From: CAZBDU01 sp964490725
GTDB taxonomy: Bacteria; Spirochaetota; Spirochaetia; SZUA-6; DRHE01
Length of the DNA: 5,287 nt
Direction: 5' to 3'
NCBI GenBank assembly: GCA_964490725.1
Contig: CAZBDU010000175.1
Span: forward strand, 1 to 5,287
Notes under the pieces: generated by a model
Told to the model about the DNA's origin: nothing
The model's database searches: none
The model's input: the letters and a program-made list of their open reading frames with translations, nothing else
In this document: piece after piece, positions 1 to 5,287 of the stretch
Layout of the letters: the number at the start of each line of letters is the position of its first letter
Position numbering within the stretch: the stretch's first letter is position 1
Made by a program: the position numbers and the translations under genes

Positions 1-470
1 GCCACCCCCTGCGCCCCCGGCATCGGCCAGGGACGCGCGGACGGACCGGCGGGAGGCTCGCCGCGATGCGACGGAAGCTCCTCCAGGGAAGGCCCCATGG
101 TTTGCAGGCGCTCCTCGAGCACCACCCGCCGCACCGGCTGGGAGGCGGGGACGACCTCGCCCGCGCCTTCCGCCGCAGGCTCCATCGGTTCCGCCGGCAT
201 CCGCTTCAGGCGCCGGATGTCCAGGGCTTCCGGGTAAGGATGCGCCGTCTGCGGCCGTGACGGGGGCGCCTGGACTGGTCCGCCCTGGGGCGGGGGCCCG
301 CCGGGGCTCGCCGCCTCGGCGGAGGCTCCGCCGGCTTCGGGGATCTGCGCCCCGGCGGGCCCCTCCGCCCGTCTGCGGTTGGCGGCCCGGCGGGCCCGCA
401 GGAGCAGGGGGAGGACGAAGAGGATCAGGATGGGCAGAATGGCGATCAGGCCGGTGAGAAAGTCCTCCAT
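1..470 (-). CDS. Single-pass membrane protein with Pro/Gly/Ala-rich tail, 3' partial
   Basis: An open frame starts at ATG 470 and stays open for 156 complete codons to the left edge, so the C-terminus is missing. I do not recognise the family. Residues about 4-24 (FLTGLIAILPILILFVLPLLL) form one strong transmembrane segment. It is followed at once by the basic stretch RARRAANRRR (25-34), which by the positive-inside rule suggests N-out, C-in. Residues about 36-80 are rich in Pro, Gly and Ala and look disordered. Charged, possibly helical patches follow (LDIRRLKR near 83-90, VRRVVLEERL near 113-122). The start lies 12 nt after the floA stop; a GAGG overlapping that stop, 10 nt before the ATG, could serve as ribosome binding site. 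This position makes it the likely last or penultimate gene of the NfeD-FloA operon and suggests a flotillin-linked membrane role, which is inference. Low-complexity composition in GC-rich DNA leaves some doubt. Confidence 0.72.
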   Translation of the reverse strand, partial: MEDFLTGLIAILPILILFVLPLLLRARRAANRRRAEGPAGAQIPEAGGASAEAASPGGPPPQGGPVQAPPSRPQTAHPYPEALDIRRLKRMPAEPMEPAAEGAGEVVPASQPVRRVVLEERLQTMGPSLEELPSHRGEPPAGPSARPWPMPGAQGV

Positions 471-482
471 GCAGCGCCTGCC

Positions 483-1478
483 TCACTGCTCCGAGGGGGA
501 GCCGGGCCGCTCTTCCCCGCCGATGCTGCGGCGCATCTCCGTGTCCGCCTGCAGGTTCCGCAGGCGGTAGTAGTCCATGATGCCGACGTGTCCCTGGCGA
601 AATGCCTCGGCGATGGCCTTGGGGATCTCCGCCTCGGCGAGCACCACCTTGGCCCGGTTCTCCTGCACCAGGGCCAGCATCTCCTGCTCCCGGGCCTGGG
701 CCGCCGCGCGGCGCTGCTCCGCCACGGCCTGAAAGCGCCGCTTGTCCGCCTCGGCCTGGTCGGCCTGCAGCTTGGCCCCGACGTTCTCCCCGACGTCCAC
801 GTCTGCGATGTCAATGGAGAGAATCTCGAAGGCCGTGCCTGCGTCCAGCCCCTTTTCCAGGACGCGCTTGGAGATGTTGTCGGGGTTCTCCAGCACGTGT
901 TTGTAGGAGTCCGCCGAGCCGATGGTGGTGACGATTCCCTCCCCCACCCTGGCGATGATGGTCTCCTCGGTGGCCCCACCGACCAGGCGCTCGATGTTGG
1001 CTCTGACCGTCACCCGCGCCTTGGCGCGCAGCTGGATGCCGTCCTTGGCCACCGCGTCAATGGTGCTGCGACCCTTCTCGGGGCTGGGGCAGTCGATCAC
1101 CTTGGGGTTGACGCTGGTCTTGACTGCGTCCAGCACGTCCCGGCCTGCCAGGTCGATGGCCGCGGCGCGCTGGAAGGTGAGGGGGATGTTCGCCTTGTTG
1201 GCGGCGATCAGGGCCTTGCTCACGCGGATCACGTCGCCGCCGGCCAGGTAGTGGGTCTCCAGCTGATCCGAATCGACGCGGATCCCCGCCTTGGTGAGCA
1301 TGATCCTGCTGTCCACGATCAGGCGGCTCTTGACCCTGCGGATCCACATGCCCACCAGGCGCCCGATGCTGATGTGGGCGCCGGACAGCAGCGCCCGGAA
1401 CCAGATGCCGAAGAACCGCAGGAATATCACCACGAAGATGACGGCGATGATCCCCAGCAGCACGTAGAGGACTATCAT
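483..1478 (-). CDS. floA: Flotillin-like protein FloA (SPFH domain)
   Basis: This is a 331-residue flotillin, the same length as Bacillus subtilis FloA (YqfA) as I recall it. FloA oligomerises on the inner face of the membrane and organises functional microdomains. Residues 1-33 are a hydrophobic membrane-insertion region. The SPFH/PHB domain spans roughly 50-235 and includes the near-invariant stretches LETHYLAGGDV (73-83), AAIDLAGRDVLDAV (106-119) and NIERLVGGATEETIIARVGEG (161-181). The section FEILSIDIADVDVG (217-230) leads into an Ala/Glu/Gln/Arg-rich coiled coil at about 239-292, the flotillin repeat. DYYRLRNLQADTEMR (302-316) is the conserved C-terminal signature. Compared with my recollection of B. 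subtilis FloA, there is an extra loop of about seven residues around 130-142. The ATG directly abuts the upstream nfeD stop, and a GGAGGT 6 nt before it supports this start. Assignment is very secure. Confidence 0.97.
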   Translation of the reverse strand: MIVLYVLLGIIAVIFVVIFLRFFGIWFRALLSGAHISIGRLVGMWIRRVKSRLIVDSRIMLTKAGIRVDSDQLETHYLAGGDVIRVSKALIAANKANIPLTFQRAAAIDLAGRDVLDAVKTSVNPKVIDCPSPEKGRSTIDAVAKDGIQLRAKARVTVRANIERLVGGATEETIIARVGEGIVTTIGSADSYKHVLENPDNISKRVLEKGLDAGTAFEILSIDIADVDVGENVGAKLQADQAEADKRRFQAVAEQRRAAAQAREQEMLALVQENRAKVVLAEAEIPKAIAEAFRQGHVGIMDYYRLRNLQADTEMRRSIGGEERPGSPSEQ

Positions 1479-1964
1479 TTACCCACCTCCCTTCCGCACC
1501 ACGATGCGGCTTCCTTCCACTTTAACGACTCTGACCGGCCGGTCCTTCTCGACGTACTCCCCGGCGGTCACCGCGCTGTACCGGCGCCCGTCGATCAGCA
1601 CCGTGCCGGCGGGACGCAGGATCGAGAGGCTCAACCCCTCTTTTCCCACCAGGCCGGCGTACCTCTCCTCCGTGTAGCTGGCGTAGCCCTCTTCGCGTTT
1701 CTGGGAGTCCCCCAGAATAAGGCGCCTGCCCATGAAGGTGCGGGGGAAGTACTTGAAGTACACGATCACCGCTACCGGAACCACCACCAGCGTGGCGGCC
1801 AGGTAGATGCCGCCGGCGGTGGCGCCGAAGCGGTTGAAGACCACCACGATGCTGGCGACGATGGCACCCAGACCGGCCACCCCCACCAGGCCTCCCGCCG
1901 GCAGTAGGGTCTCCACGATGATCGCCGCCACGCCGATCACCGCCAGCCCCACCGGAAGCCACAC
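1479..1964 (-). CDS. Short NfeD-family membrane protein (NfeD-like, OB-fold C-terminus)
   Basis: This 161-residue protein lacks the protease domain and fits the short NfeD class, whose genes typically neighbour stomatin or flotillin genes. Three hydrophobic segments lie near residues 3-20, 25-44 and 52-71. A soluble OB-fold domain follows at about 100-158, with the typical GLVGKEG (104-110), SILRPAG (114-120) and VVKVEGSRIVVR (146-157). The start is GTG at 1964, preceded by AAGGGG with a 7-nt spacer. The preceding nfeD stop lies one base upstream, so the two are probably translationally coupled. Its last codons (GGA GGT GGG) double as the Shine-Dalgarno of floA. It aligns without gaps over about 75 residues to the C-terminus of the preceding long NfeD and looks like its paralogue. 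The likely role is a scaffold or partner for FloA; no enzymatic residues are expected or seen. Confidence 0.94.
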   Translation of the reverse strand: MWLPVGLAVIGVAAIIVETLLPAGGLVGVAGLGAIVASIVVVFNRFGATAGGIYLAATLVVVPVAVIVYFKYFPRTFMGRRLILGDSQKREEGYASYTEERYAGLVGKEGLSLSILRPAGTVLIDGRRYSAVTAGEYVEKDRPVRVVKVEGSRIVVRKGGG

Positions 1965-1965
1965 C

Positions 1966-3486
1966 TCAGAGCCCCTTCACCACCACGCGGTTGCCGCTCA
2001 CCTCGATCACCTCCACCTGCCTCCCGGCGGGCAGAAACTCCCCTTCCGTCTCCACGGCCAGCACCTCCCCGTCGAACTCCGCCTTGCCGGCGGGCCGCAG
2101 GATGGTGACCGCCACCCCCCGTCGCCCCAGCAGCCGGGTGCCGTCCTGCTCCTCCTGGACCGTGTAGCCCTGCGCGCTGTCCTGGCTGGACTCCAGGATC
2201 AGCCGCTTCAGCAGCGGCGCCCGCCGAAAAAAGCGAAAGATCACCAGCATCAAGACGATGGAACCCAGGAAGGCCAGACCGAAATCGCGCAGGTTGCGGA
2301 GGAGGATGTCCCACTGCCAGCTCACCTTGGGGACCACGAAGAACTGCCGCGACAACACCAGGGCGGCCAGCATCAGGATGATGCCGCTGACGCCGGTGAC
2401 TCCGAAGCCGGGGATGAGGAATATCTCCACCACCAGCAGAACCACCCCCAGGAGGAACAGGATCAGCTCCAGCGAGCCCACGGTGCCCAGCAGAGCGCCG
2501 CCCAGGAACACGATGGCGAAGGCGATGATGGCCACCGTGCCGGGCACGCCGAAGCCGGGGCTGGTGATCTCCAGGTAGAGGGCCACCAGGCCGATGAGCA
2601 CCAGGATGGCGGTGACCGCCCCCGAGGTGATAAACCCGACGATGCGGTCCGGGGCGCTTTCGCCCAGGATGGTTGCCTCCCCCGGAGCCACCTCCAGCCT
2701 TCCCCAGAGGGCGTCCAGGTCCTTCACGGTGCCGGAAGAGACCCCGTAGCGTTCGGCCTCCCCGGCGGTGAGAGTCAGGAGCTTGCCCTTGGCGGAGATC
2801 ACCGGCCCCTTCTCCACCGTCAGGCCCTGCTCCGCCGCCTGCCGCTCCACCGCGGGCAGCTCCGAGGCGGTGACCACCCGCATCTGGCCGCCCACGTACA
2901 CCTCCAGCAGCTCCACGTCCTGGTCCACCATGGCCAGGGCCACGCCCTTCGGGTAGCCGTTCTTCTCCGCCAGGGCGGCCATCTGGGCCCGCACGGCGCT
3001 CACCTCCTTCTCCGGAGCCGCCTGCATCCCCTGGGAGGTCTGATACACCGGGGCGGCGGCGCCCATCGAGGTGCCGGGCGCCATGTAGATGCGCTGGCAG
3101 GACAGGCTGATGAGCGAGCCCGCGGACCAGCTCACGCCGGTGCCCGCCGGGCTCACCGGCACGAAGGCCACCGTCTCCATGGGCGCAGATCCGATCAGGG
3201 TGGTGATCTGCAGAGCCGAGTCCACACGTCCGCCGAAGGTGTCGATCTCGAAGACCACCACCTTCGCCCCCCGGGATTTCGCCTCCTGGATGCCCCGCCG
3301 CACGAACACCATCAAGGGCCGTCCGATCTCCCCCTTGATGGGAATGACGAACGCCGGGCGCCCCTGCCCGGGGGCGCCGTCCTCCGGCCGGGGCGAAGCG
3401 GCCTGCTGCGCCCCCGAGGTCACCGCCAGCAGGAGAAGCAGCGCCCCCGGCAGAAAGCGCGACGGTCGAACCCTGGATCCCTCCAC
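1966..3486 (-). CDS. Long NfeD protein: ClpP-class membrane serine protease with NfeD domain
   Basis: With the GTG start at 3486 the protein has 506 residues. An N-terminal signal peptide (basic R5, R7, R10, hydrophobic about 11-22, small residues to about 30) is followed by a ClpP/SppA-like protease domain at about 44-260. The SWSAGSLI stretch supplies the presumed nucleophile Ser121, and APEK supplies the presumed general base Lys160. This matches the Ser-Lys dyad and spacing of the Pyrococcus 1510-N protease, which cuts the hydrophobic C-terminus of its stomatin partner. IDTFGGRVDSA (81-91) and MAPGTSMGAAAPV (135-147) are other family signatures. About five transmembrane segments (near 288-306, 313-331, 337-356, 360-378, 401-420) lead to an NfeD OB domain at 445-506. 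An open frame continues upstream to an ATG at 3867, but that part is antisense to the MoaD-like gene. GTG 3513 is an alternative start adding nine residues; neither has a strong ribosome binding site. It resembles B. subtilis YqeZ. Confidence 0.95.
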   Translation of the reverse strand: MEGSRVRPSRFLPGALLLLLAVTSGAQQAASPRPEDGAPGQGRPAFVIPIKGEIGRPLMVFVRRGIQEAKSRGAKVVVFEIDTFGGRVDSALQITTLIGSAPMETVAFVPVSPAGTGVSWSAGSLISLSCQRIYMAPGTSMGAAAPVYQTSQGMQAAPEKEVSAVRAQMAALAEKNGYPKGVALAMVDQDVELLEVYVGGQMRVVTASELPAVERQAAEQGLTVEKGPVISAKGKLLTLTAGEAERYGVSSGTVKDLDALWGRLEVAPGEATILGESAPDRIVGFITSGAVTAILVLIGLVALYLEITSPGFGVPGTVAIIAFAIVFLGGALLGTVGSLELILFLLGVVLLVVEIFLIPGFGVTGVSGIILMLAALVLSRQFFVVPKVSWQWDILLRNLRDFGLAFLGSIVLMLVIFRFFRRAPLLKRLILESSQDSAQGYTVQEEQDGTRLLGRRGVAVTILRPAGKAEFDGEVLAVETEGEFLPAGRQVEVIEVSGNRVVVKGL

Positions 3487-3540
3487 AATGGATAACCTAC
3501 TTCCCAGCCGCACAGATGTTAAGCGGTAGCTCCGGATGTC

Positions 3541-3569
3541 ATTATACCCCTGGCGCCAAGCGAAGGGAA
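3541..3569 (-). promoter_or_regulatory. Probable housekeeping promoter of the NfeD-FloA operon
   Basis: On the minus strand a perfect TATAAT occupies 3546-3541. At a 17-nt spacing upstream lies TTCCCT (3569-3564), which matches only three positions of TTGACA. Transcription would begin near 3534, giving a leader of about 48 nt to the GTG at 3486 or about 20 nt to the alternative GTG at 3513. In GC-rich DNA a chance TATAAT at the right place upstream of an operon is unlikely. The -35 is weak, so an activator may be involved (inference). No copy of the B. subtilis sigma-W type promoter, known for the yqeZ-floA operon, was recognised. Confidence 0.6.
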
Positions 3570-3609
3570 CCTCCACCGGGACTTGCGGCAGCCGGCGGCG
3601 GGGGCTACC

Positions 3610-3861
3610 ATGAAGCAGGAGCAGCGCGTGCGCATCGTCGTGGATTACAGCGCAGCCCTCAGCCTCCCCCGCTGCCCCCGGGGCGGCCACCTGGAGCTCC
3701 CCGAGGCAGCCACGGTGGAGAACGCCCTGGAGCGCTGCGGCCTGTCCGGCGAGCAGCGCCGTTTCCTGGTGCCCTCGGTGAACGGCCAGCGCTGCCCTCT
3801 CTCCCGGCGCCTCCGCCAGGGGGACCGGCTGGCCCTGTTCCTGCCGCTGAGCGGCGGCTGA
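3610..3861 (+). CDS. ThiS/MoaD-family sulfur-carrier protein
   Basis: The protein has 83 residues when read from ATG 3610. It has the beta-grasp, ubiquitin-like layout: a first strand pair (VRIVVDYSAAL, 7-17, then GGHLELPEAATVENAL, 25-40), a central helix, then SVNGQRC (56-62), RLRQGDRLALFLPLSGG (67-83). The VNG motif, the GD turn and above all the C-terminal Gly-Gly are hallmarks of MoaD and ThiS, where the terminal glycine is adenylylated by a MoeB/ThiF enzyme and carries sulfur as a thiocarboxylate. The LFLPLSGG ending resembles MoaD-type LxPPVSGG more than ThiS. The frame is open back to a TTG at 3583, but that start lacks a ribosome binding site and adds nothing conserved; ATG 3610 has only a G-rich run upstream. 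Cys22, Cys43 and Cys62 have no assigned role. It precedes selC by 53 nt in the same direction. Role in molybdopterin versus another thio-transfer pathway is undecided. Confidence 0.86.
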   Translation: MKQEQRVRIVVDYSAALSLPRCPRGGHLELPEAATVENALERCGLSGEQRRFLVPSVNGQRCPLSRRLRQGDRLALFLPLSGG

Positions 3862-3875
3862 ATGCACCCCCTTCG

Positions 3876-3905
3876 TTGACAGGGGCGCGGGCAGCGTGGC
3901 ACCAT
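3876..3905 (+). promoter_or_regulatory. Candidate selC(-selA) promoter
   Basis: A perfect TTGACA lies at 3876-3881, followed at an 18-nt spacing by CACCAT (3900-3905), which matches three of six positions of TATAAT, including the second A and last T. Transcription would start near 3912, only about three bases before the mature 5' end of tRNA-Sec at 3915, a plausible layout for a tRNA gene. The poor -10 lowers confidence, and readthrough from the MoaD-like gene, whose stop lies 14 bases upstream of the -35, could also supply the transcript. Confidence 0.4.
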
Positions 3906-3914
3906 GCGCTACAG

Positions 3915-4003
3915 GGAAGCAGATGGGATCTGGTGGTCCCCGCGGTCTTCAAAACCGTTGGCTGCAGAGACTGCAGCGGCAGGTTCGATTCCTGCCTCTT
4001 CCG
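3915..4003 (+). tRNA. selC: tRNA-Sec (anticodon TCA)
   Basis: This is the selenocysteine tRNA, which is charged with serine by SerRS, converted by SelA and delivered by SelB to in-frame UGA codons. It is 89 nt without CCA, which is not encoded. The features are diagnostic: a six-pair D stem (3925-3930 with 3935-3940) closing a four-base TGGT loop; a five-pair anticodon stem (3942-3946 with 3954-3958) around loop CTTCAAA with anticodon TCA at 3949-3951; a long variable arm with a perfect seven-pair stem (GCTGCAG 3961-3967 with CTGCAGC 3971-3977) and AGA loop; a T arm (3979-3983 with 3991-3995) with loop TTCGATT; and discriminator G4003. The acceptor is odd: GGAAGCAG (3915-3922) pairs with CTCTTCC (3996-4002) only if C3920 is bulged, giving seven pairs instead of the usual eight. 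selA follows after 11 nt. Confidence 0.96.
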
Positions 4004-4014
4004 ATCGAACCGTC

Positions 4015-5287
4015 ATGAACGCGCAAGACCTGTCCCGGATCCCCCAGATCGAGCGGCTCCTCTCCTCTCCGGAGGCCGAGCGCTGGTTTCCCGTTCTGAG
4101 CCGCCCCTTCGTCTCCAGCCTGGCGGCCCGGGCCGTGGCGGAGCTGCGGGAGGAGATGCGCGGGGGCGTCCGGGTGGCCAGCCCCGCCGGGGAGGCCCGG
4201 GCGCGCCTGCAGGCCGCCTGCCGCAGCGCGGCGCGCCGGCGCATCCACCGGGTGATCAACGCCACCGGCACGGTCCTCCACACCAACCTGGGTCGCGCGC
4301 CGCTGGCGGAGGAGGTGTGGCAGACTGCGGGCCCGGCAAACTGCGGCTATGCCAGCGTGGAGATGGACCTGGAAGAGGGGCGGCGCGGACGGCGGGGAGG
4401 GCTGGCGCCGGAGCTCCTGCTGGTGGCGATCGGCGCCGCGGGCGCGGGCAAGGCGCTGGTGGTGAACAACAACGCCGCCGCTCTCCTCCTGGCCCTCACG
4501 GCGCTGGCCGCCGGCCGGGAGGTGATCGTCAGCCGCGGCGAGCAGGTCCAGATCGGCGGGGGGTTTCGCATCCCGGAGATCCTCTCCCTCTCCGGCGCCA
4601 GCCTGGTGGAGGTGGGCACCACCAACGTGACCACCCTCGGGGACTACCGCAGCGCCTTCGGCCCGCAGACGGCGGCCGTCCTGGTGGTGCACCGCTCCAA
4701 CTTCCGCCTCCGGGGCTTCACCGCACGGCCCGGTCTGCGGGAGCTCTCCGGGGCGCTGCCGGAGGGGGTGGTCCTGATCGCGGACCAGGGCTCCGGCACC
4801 CTCGGGGAGTCCCTGCCGGGGGAGCGGCGTGCAGGCGCCTACCTGGACCACGGCGCCCACCTGGTCTGCTTCTCGGCGGACAAGGTCCTGGGAGGACCCC
4901 AGGCCGGGATCGTGGCCGGCCGCGCCGATCTGGTGGACGCCCTGGCCGGCCATCCCCTCTACCGCGCCCTGCGGCCGGGCAAGACCATCGCCTCGCTCCT
5001 GGAGGAGACCCTGGTGCGGCGGCTGAACGGGGAGGAGACGCTGCTGCAGAAAGCCCTGGCCGCGGACCGCGCGGCGCTGCGCCGCCGGGGCCGGCGTCTC
5101 CTGCGGGGGATCCCGCCGGGGCTGGCGCGGCTGGTGGACGGCCGCTGGACTCCCGGCGGCGGCAGCGCCCCGGATGAGAGCCTGCCCTCGGTGGCCGTGG
5201 AGCTCGACCCCGCCGCCGCGGCGTTCCACGGCGAGGGCGAGCTGCAGGCCTGGCTGCGCGCCCAGGAGCCTCCGATCATAGCCACCC
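4015..5287 (+). CDS. selA: L-seryl-tRNA(Sec) selenium transferase SelA, 3' partial
   Basis: SelA is a PLP enzyme that converts Ser-tRNA-Sec to Sec-tRNA-Sec using selenophosphate from SelD. The frame gives 424 codons to the right edge; compared with the Escherichia coli protein (463 residues, from memory) about 40 C-terminal residues are missing. The N-terminal tRNA-Sec-binding domain is intact and starts with the typical LSRIPQIERLL (6-16), which supports ATG 4015. Then come INATGTVLHTNLGRAPL (81-97), LVVNNNAAALLL (148-159), VIVSRGEQVQIGGGFRIPE (171-189), EVGTTN (199-204), DQGSGTL (257-263) and CFSADKVLGGPQAG (285-298), in which Lys290 is the PLP lysine. PLYRALR (314-320) follows. Several positions differ from the usual family sequence (see findings), so this is a divergent but probably active SelA. 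The start is 11 nt after selC with no Shine-Dalgarno. The adjacent tRNA-Sec makes the SelA call much safer than for selA-like PLP paralogues. Confidence 0.96.
   Translation, partial: MNAQDLSRIPQIERLLSSPEAERWFPVLSRPFVSSLAARAVAELREEMRGGVRVASPAGEARARLQAACRSAARRRIHRVINATGTVLHTNLGRAPLAEEVWQTAGPANCGYASVEMDLEEGRRGRRGGLAPELLLVAIGAAGAGKALVVNNNAAALLLALTALAAGREVIVSRGEQVQIGGGFRIPEILSLSGASLVEVGTTNVTTLGDYRSAFGPQTAAVLVVHRSNFRLRGFTARPGLRELSGALPEGVVLIADQGSGTLGESLPGERRAGAYLDHGAHLVCFSADKVLGGPQAGIVAGRADLVDALAGHPLYRALRPGKTIASLLEETLVRRLNGEETLLQKALAADRAALRRRGRRLLRGIPPGLARLVDGRWTPGGGSAPDESLPSVAVELDPAAAAFHGEGELQAWLRAQEPPIIAT

Noticed and set aside
588..1907. Plus-strand open frame of 439 codons opposite floA and nfeD
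   Set aside because: It is antisense to two secure genes, and its His/Asp/Leu-rich product resembles no family.
1807..3495. Plus-strand open frame of 562 codons opposite the NfeD genes
   Set aside because: His/Gln/Asp-rich antisense shadow of the NfeD coding frame; no recognisable motif or ribosome binding site.
3583..3609. TTG start for the MoaD-like protein
   Set aside because: No ribosome binding site precedes it and the nine added residues are not part of the beta-grasp fold; ATG 3610 fits the family length better.
3487..3867. N-terminal extension of the long NfeD to ATG 3867 (633-residue frame)
   Set aside because: The extra part is antisense to the MoaD-like gene, lies upstream of the TATAAT promoter and shows no family similarity; a proper signal peptide starts at GTG 3486.
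3866..3886. Small CCCC...GGGG inverted repeat between the MoaD-like gene and selC as a terminator
   Set aside because: The stem is only four to five pairs with a long loop and no following T-run, and it overlaps the likely -35 of selC.
3961..3977. Inverted repeat GCTGCAG-AGA-CTGCAGC as an operator or recombination site
   Set aside because: It is fully explained as the variable-arm stem and loop of tRNA-Sec.
3516..5177. Long plus-strand open frame of 553 codons
   Set aside because: It runs out of frame across the MoaD-like gene, tRNA-Sec and selA, with Pro/Gly/Arg-rich low-complexity translation typical of a GC-rich shadow frame.
3949..5229. Minus-strand open frame of 426 codons opposite selA
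   Set aside because: It is antisense to selA, whose motifs are unmistakable, and has no recognisable domain.

Overview
The window is GC-rich bacterial DNA with strongly G/C-biased third codon positions, tightly packed genes and Shine-Dalgarno sites. It holds two divergent gene groups either side of a short intergenic region at about 3487-3609. A FloA-type flotillin with NfeD partners and a bacterial-type tRNA-Sec/SelA pair point to a GC-rich bacterium, perhaps a deep-branching relative of the Bacillota. That placement is inference; no phylogenetic marker is present.

Minus strand, read from about 3486 to the left edge: a membrane-microdomain operon. It starts with a long, secreted-then-membrane NfeD protease (ClpP-class Ser/Lys dyad, transmembrane bundle, OB domain). 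A short NfeD (membrane segments plus OB domain) follows after 1 nt. The flotillin floA follows with no intergenic base at all (stop TAA directly followed by ATG). After 12 nt comes a single-pass membrane protein with a Pro/Gly/Ala-rich tail, which runs off the left edge. A perfect TATAAT lies about 40 nt upstream of the chosen first start codon. The family role is organisation of flotillin-rich membrane patches and membrane quality control.

Plus strand, read from 3610 to the right edge: a small ThiS/MoaD-type sulfur-carrier protein ending in Gly-Gly, then selC (tRNA-Sec, anticodon TCA) at 3915-4003, then selA from 4015, cut by the right edge about 40 residues before its expected end. The tRNA is the substrate of SelA, which converts Ser-tRNA-Sec to Sec-tRNA-Sec. 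The MoaD-like protein could supply sulfur for molybdopterin, which selenocysteine-containing formate dehydrogenases and related enzymes need, but that link is inference.

The most notable points are these. The tRNA-Sec acceptor stem pairs only if one C is bulged, as if one base were missing from the 3' strand. The selA start codon lies 11 nt after the tRNA 3' end with no visible ribosome binding site. SelA departs from the usual sequence at several normally invariant motifs. The extra membrane protein after floA is unrecognised. Several of the longest open frames in the window are antisense or out-of-frame shadows of these genes and are left out.
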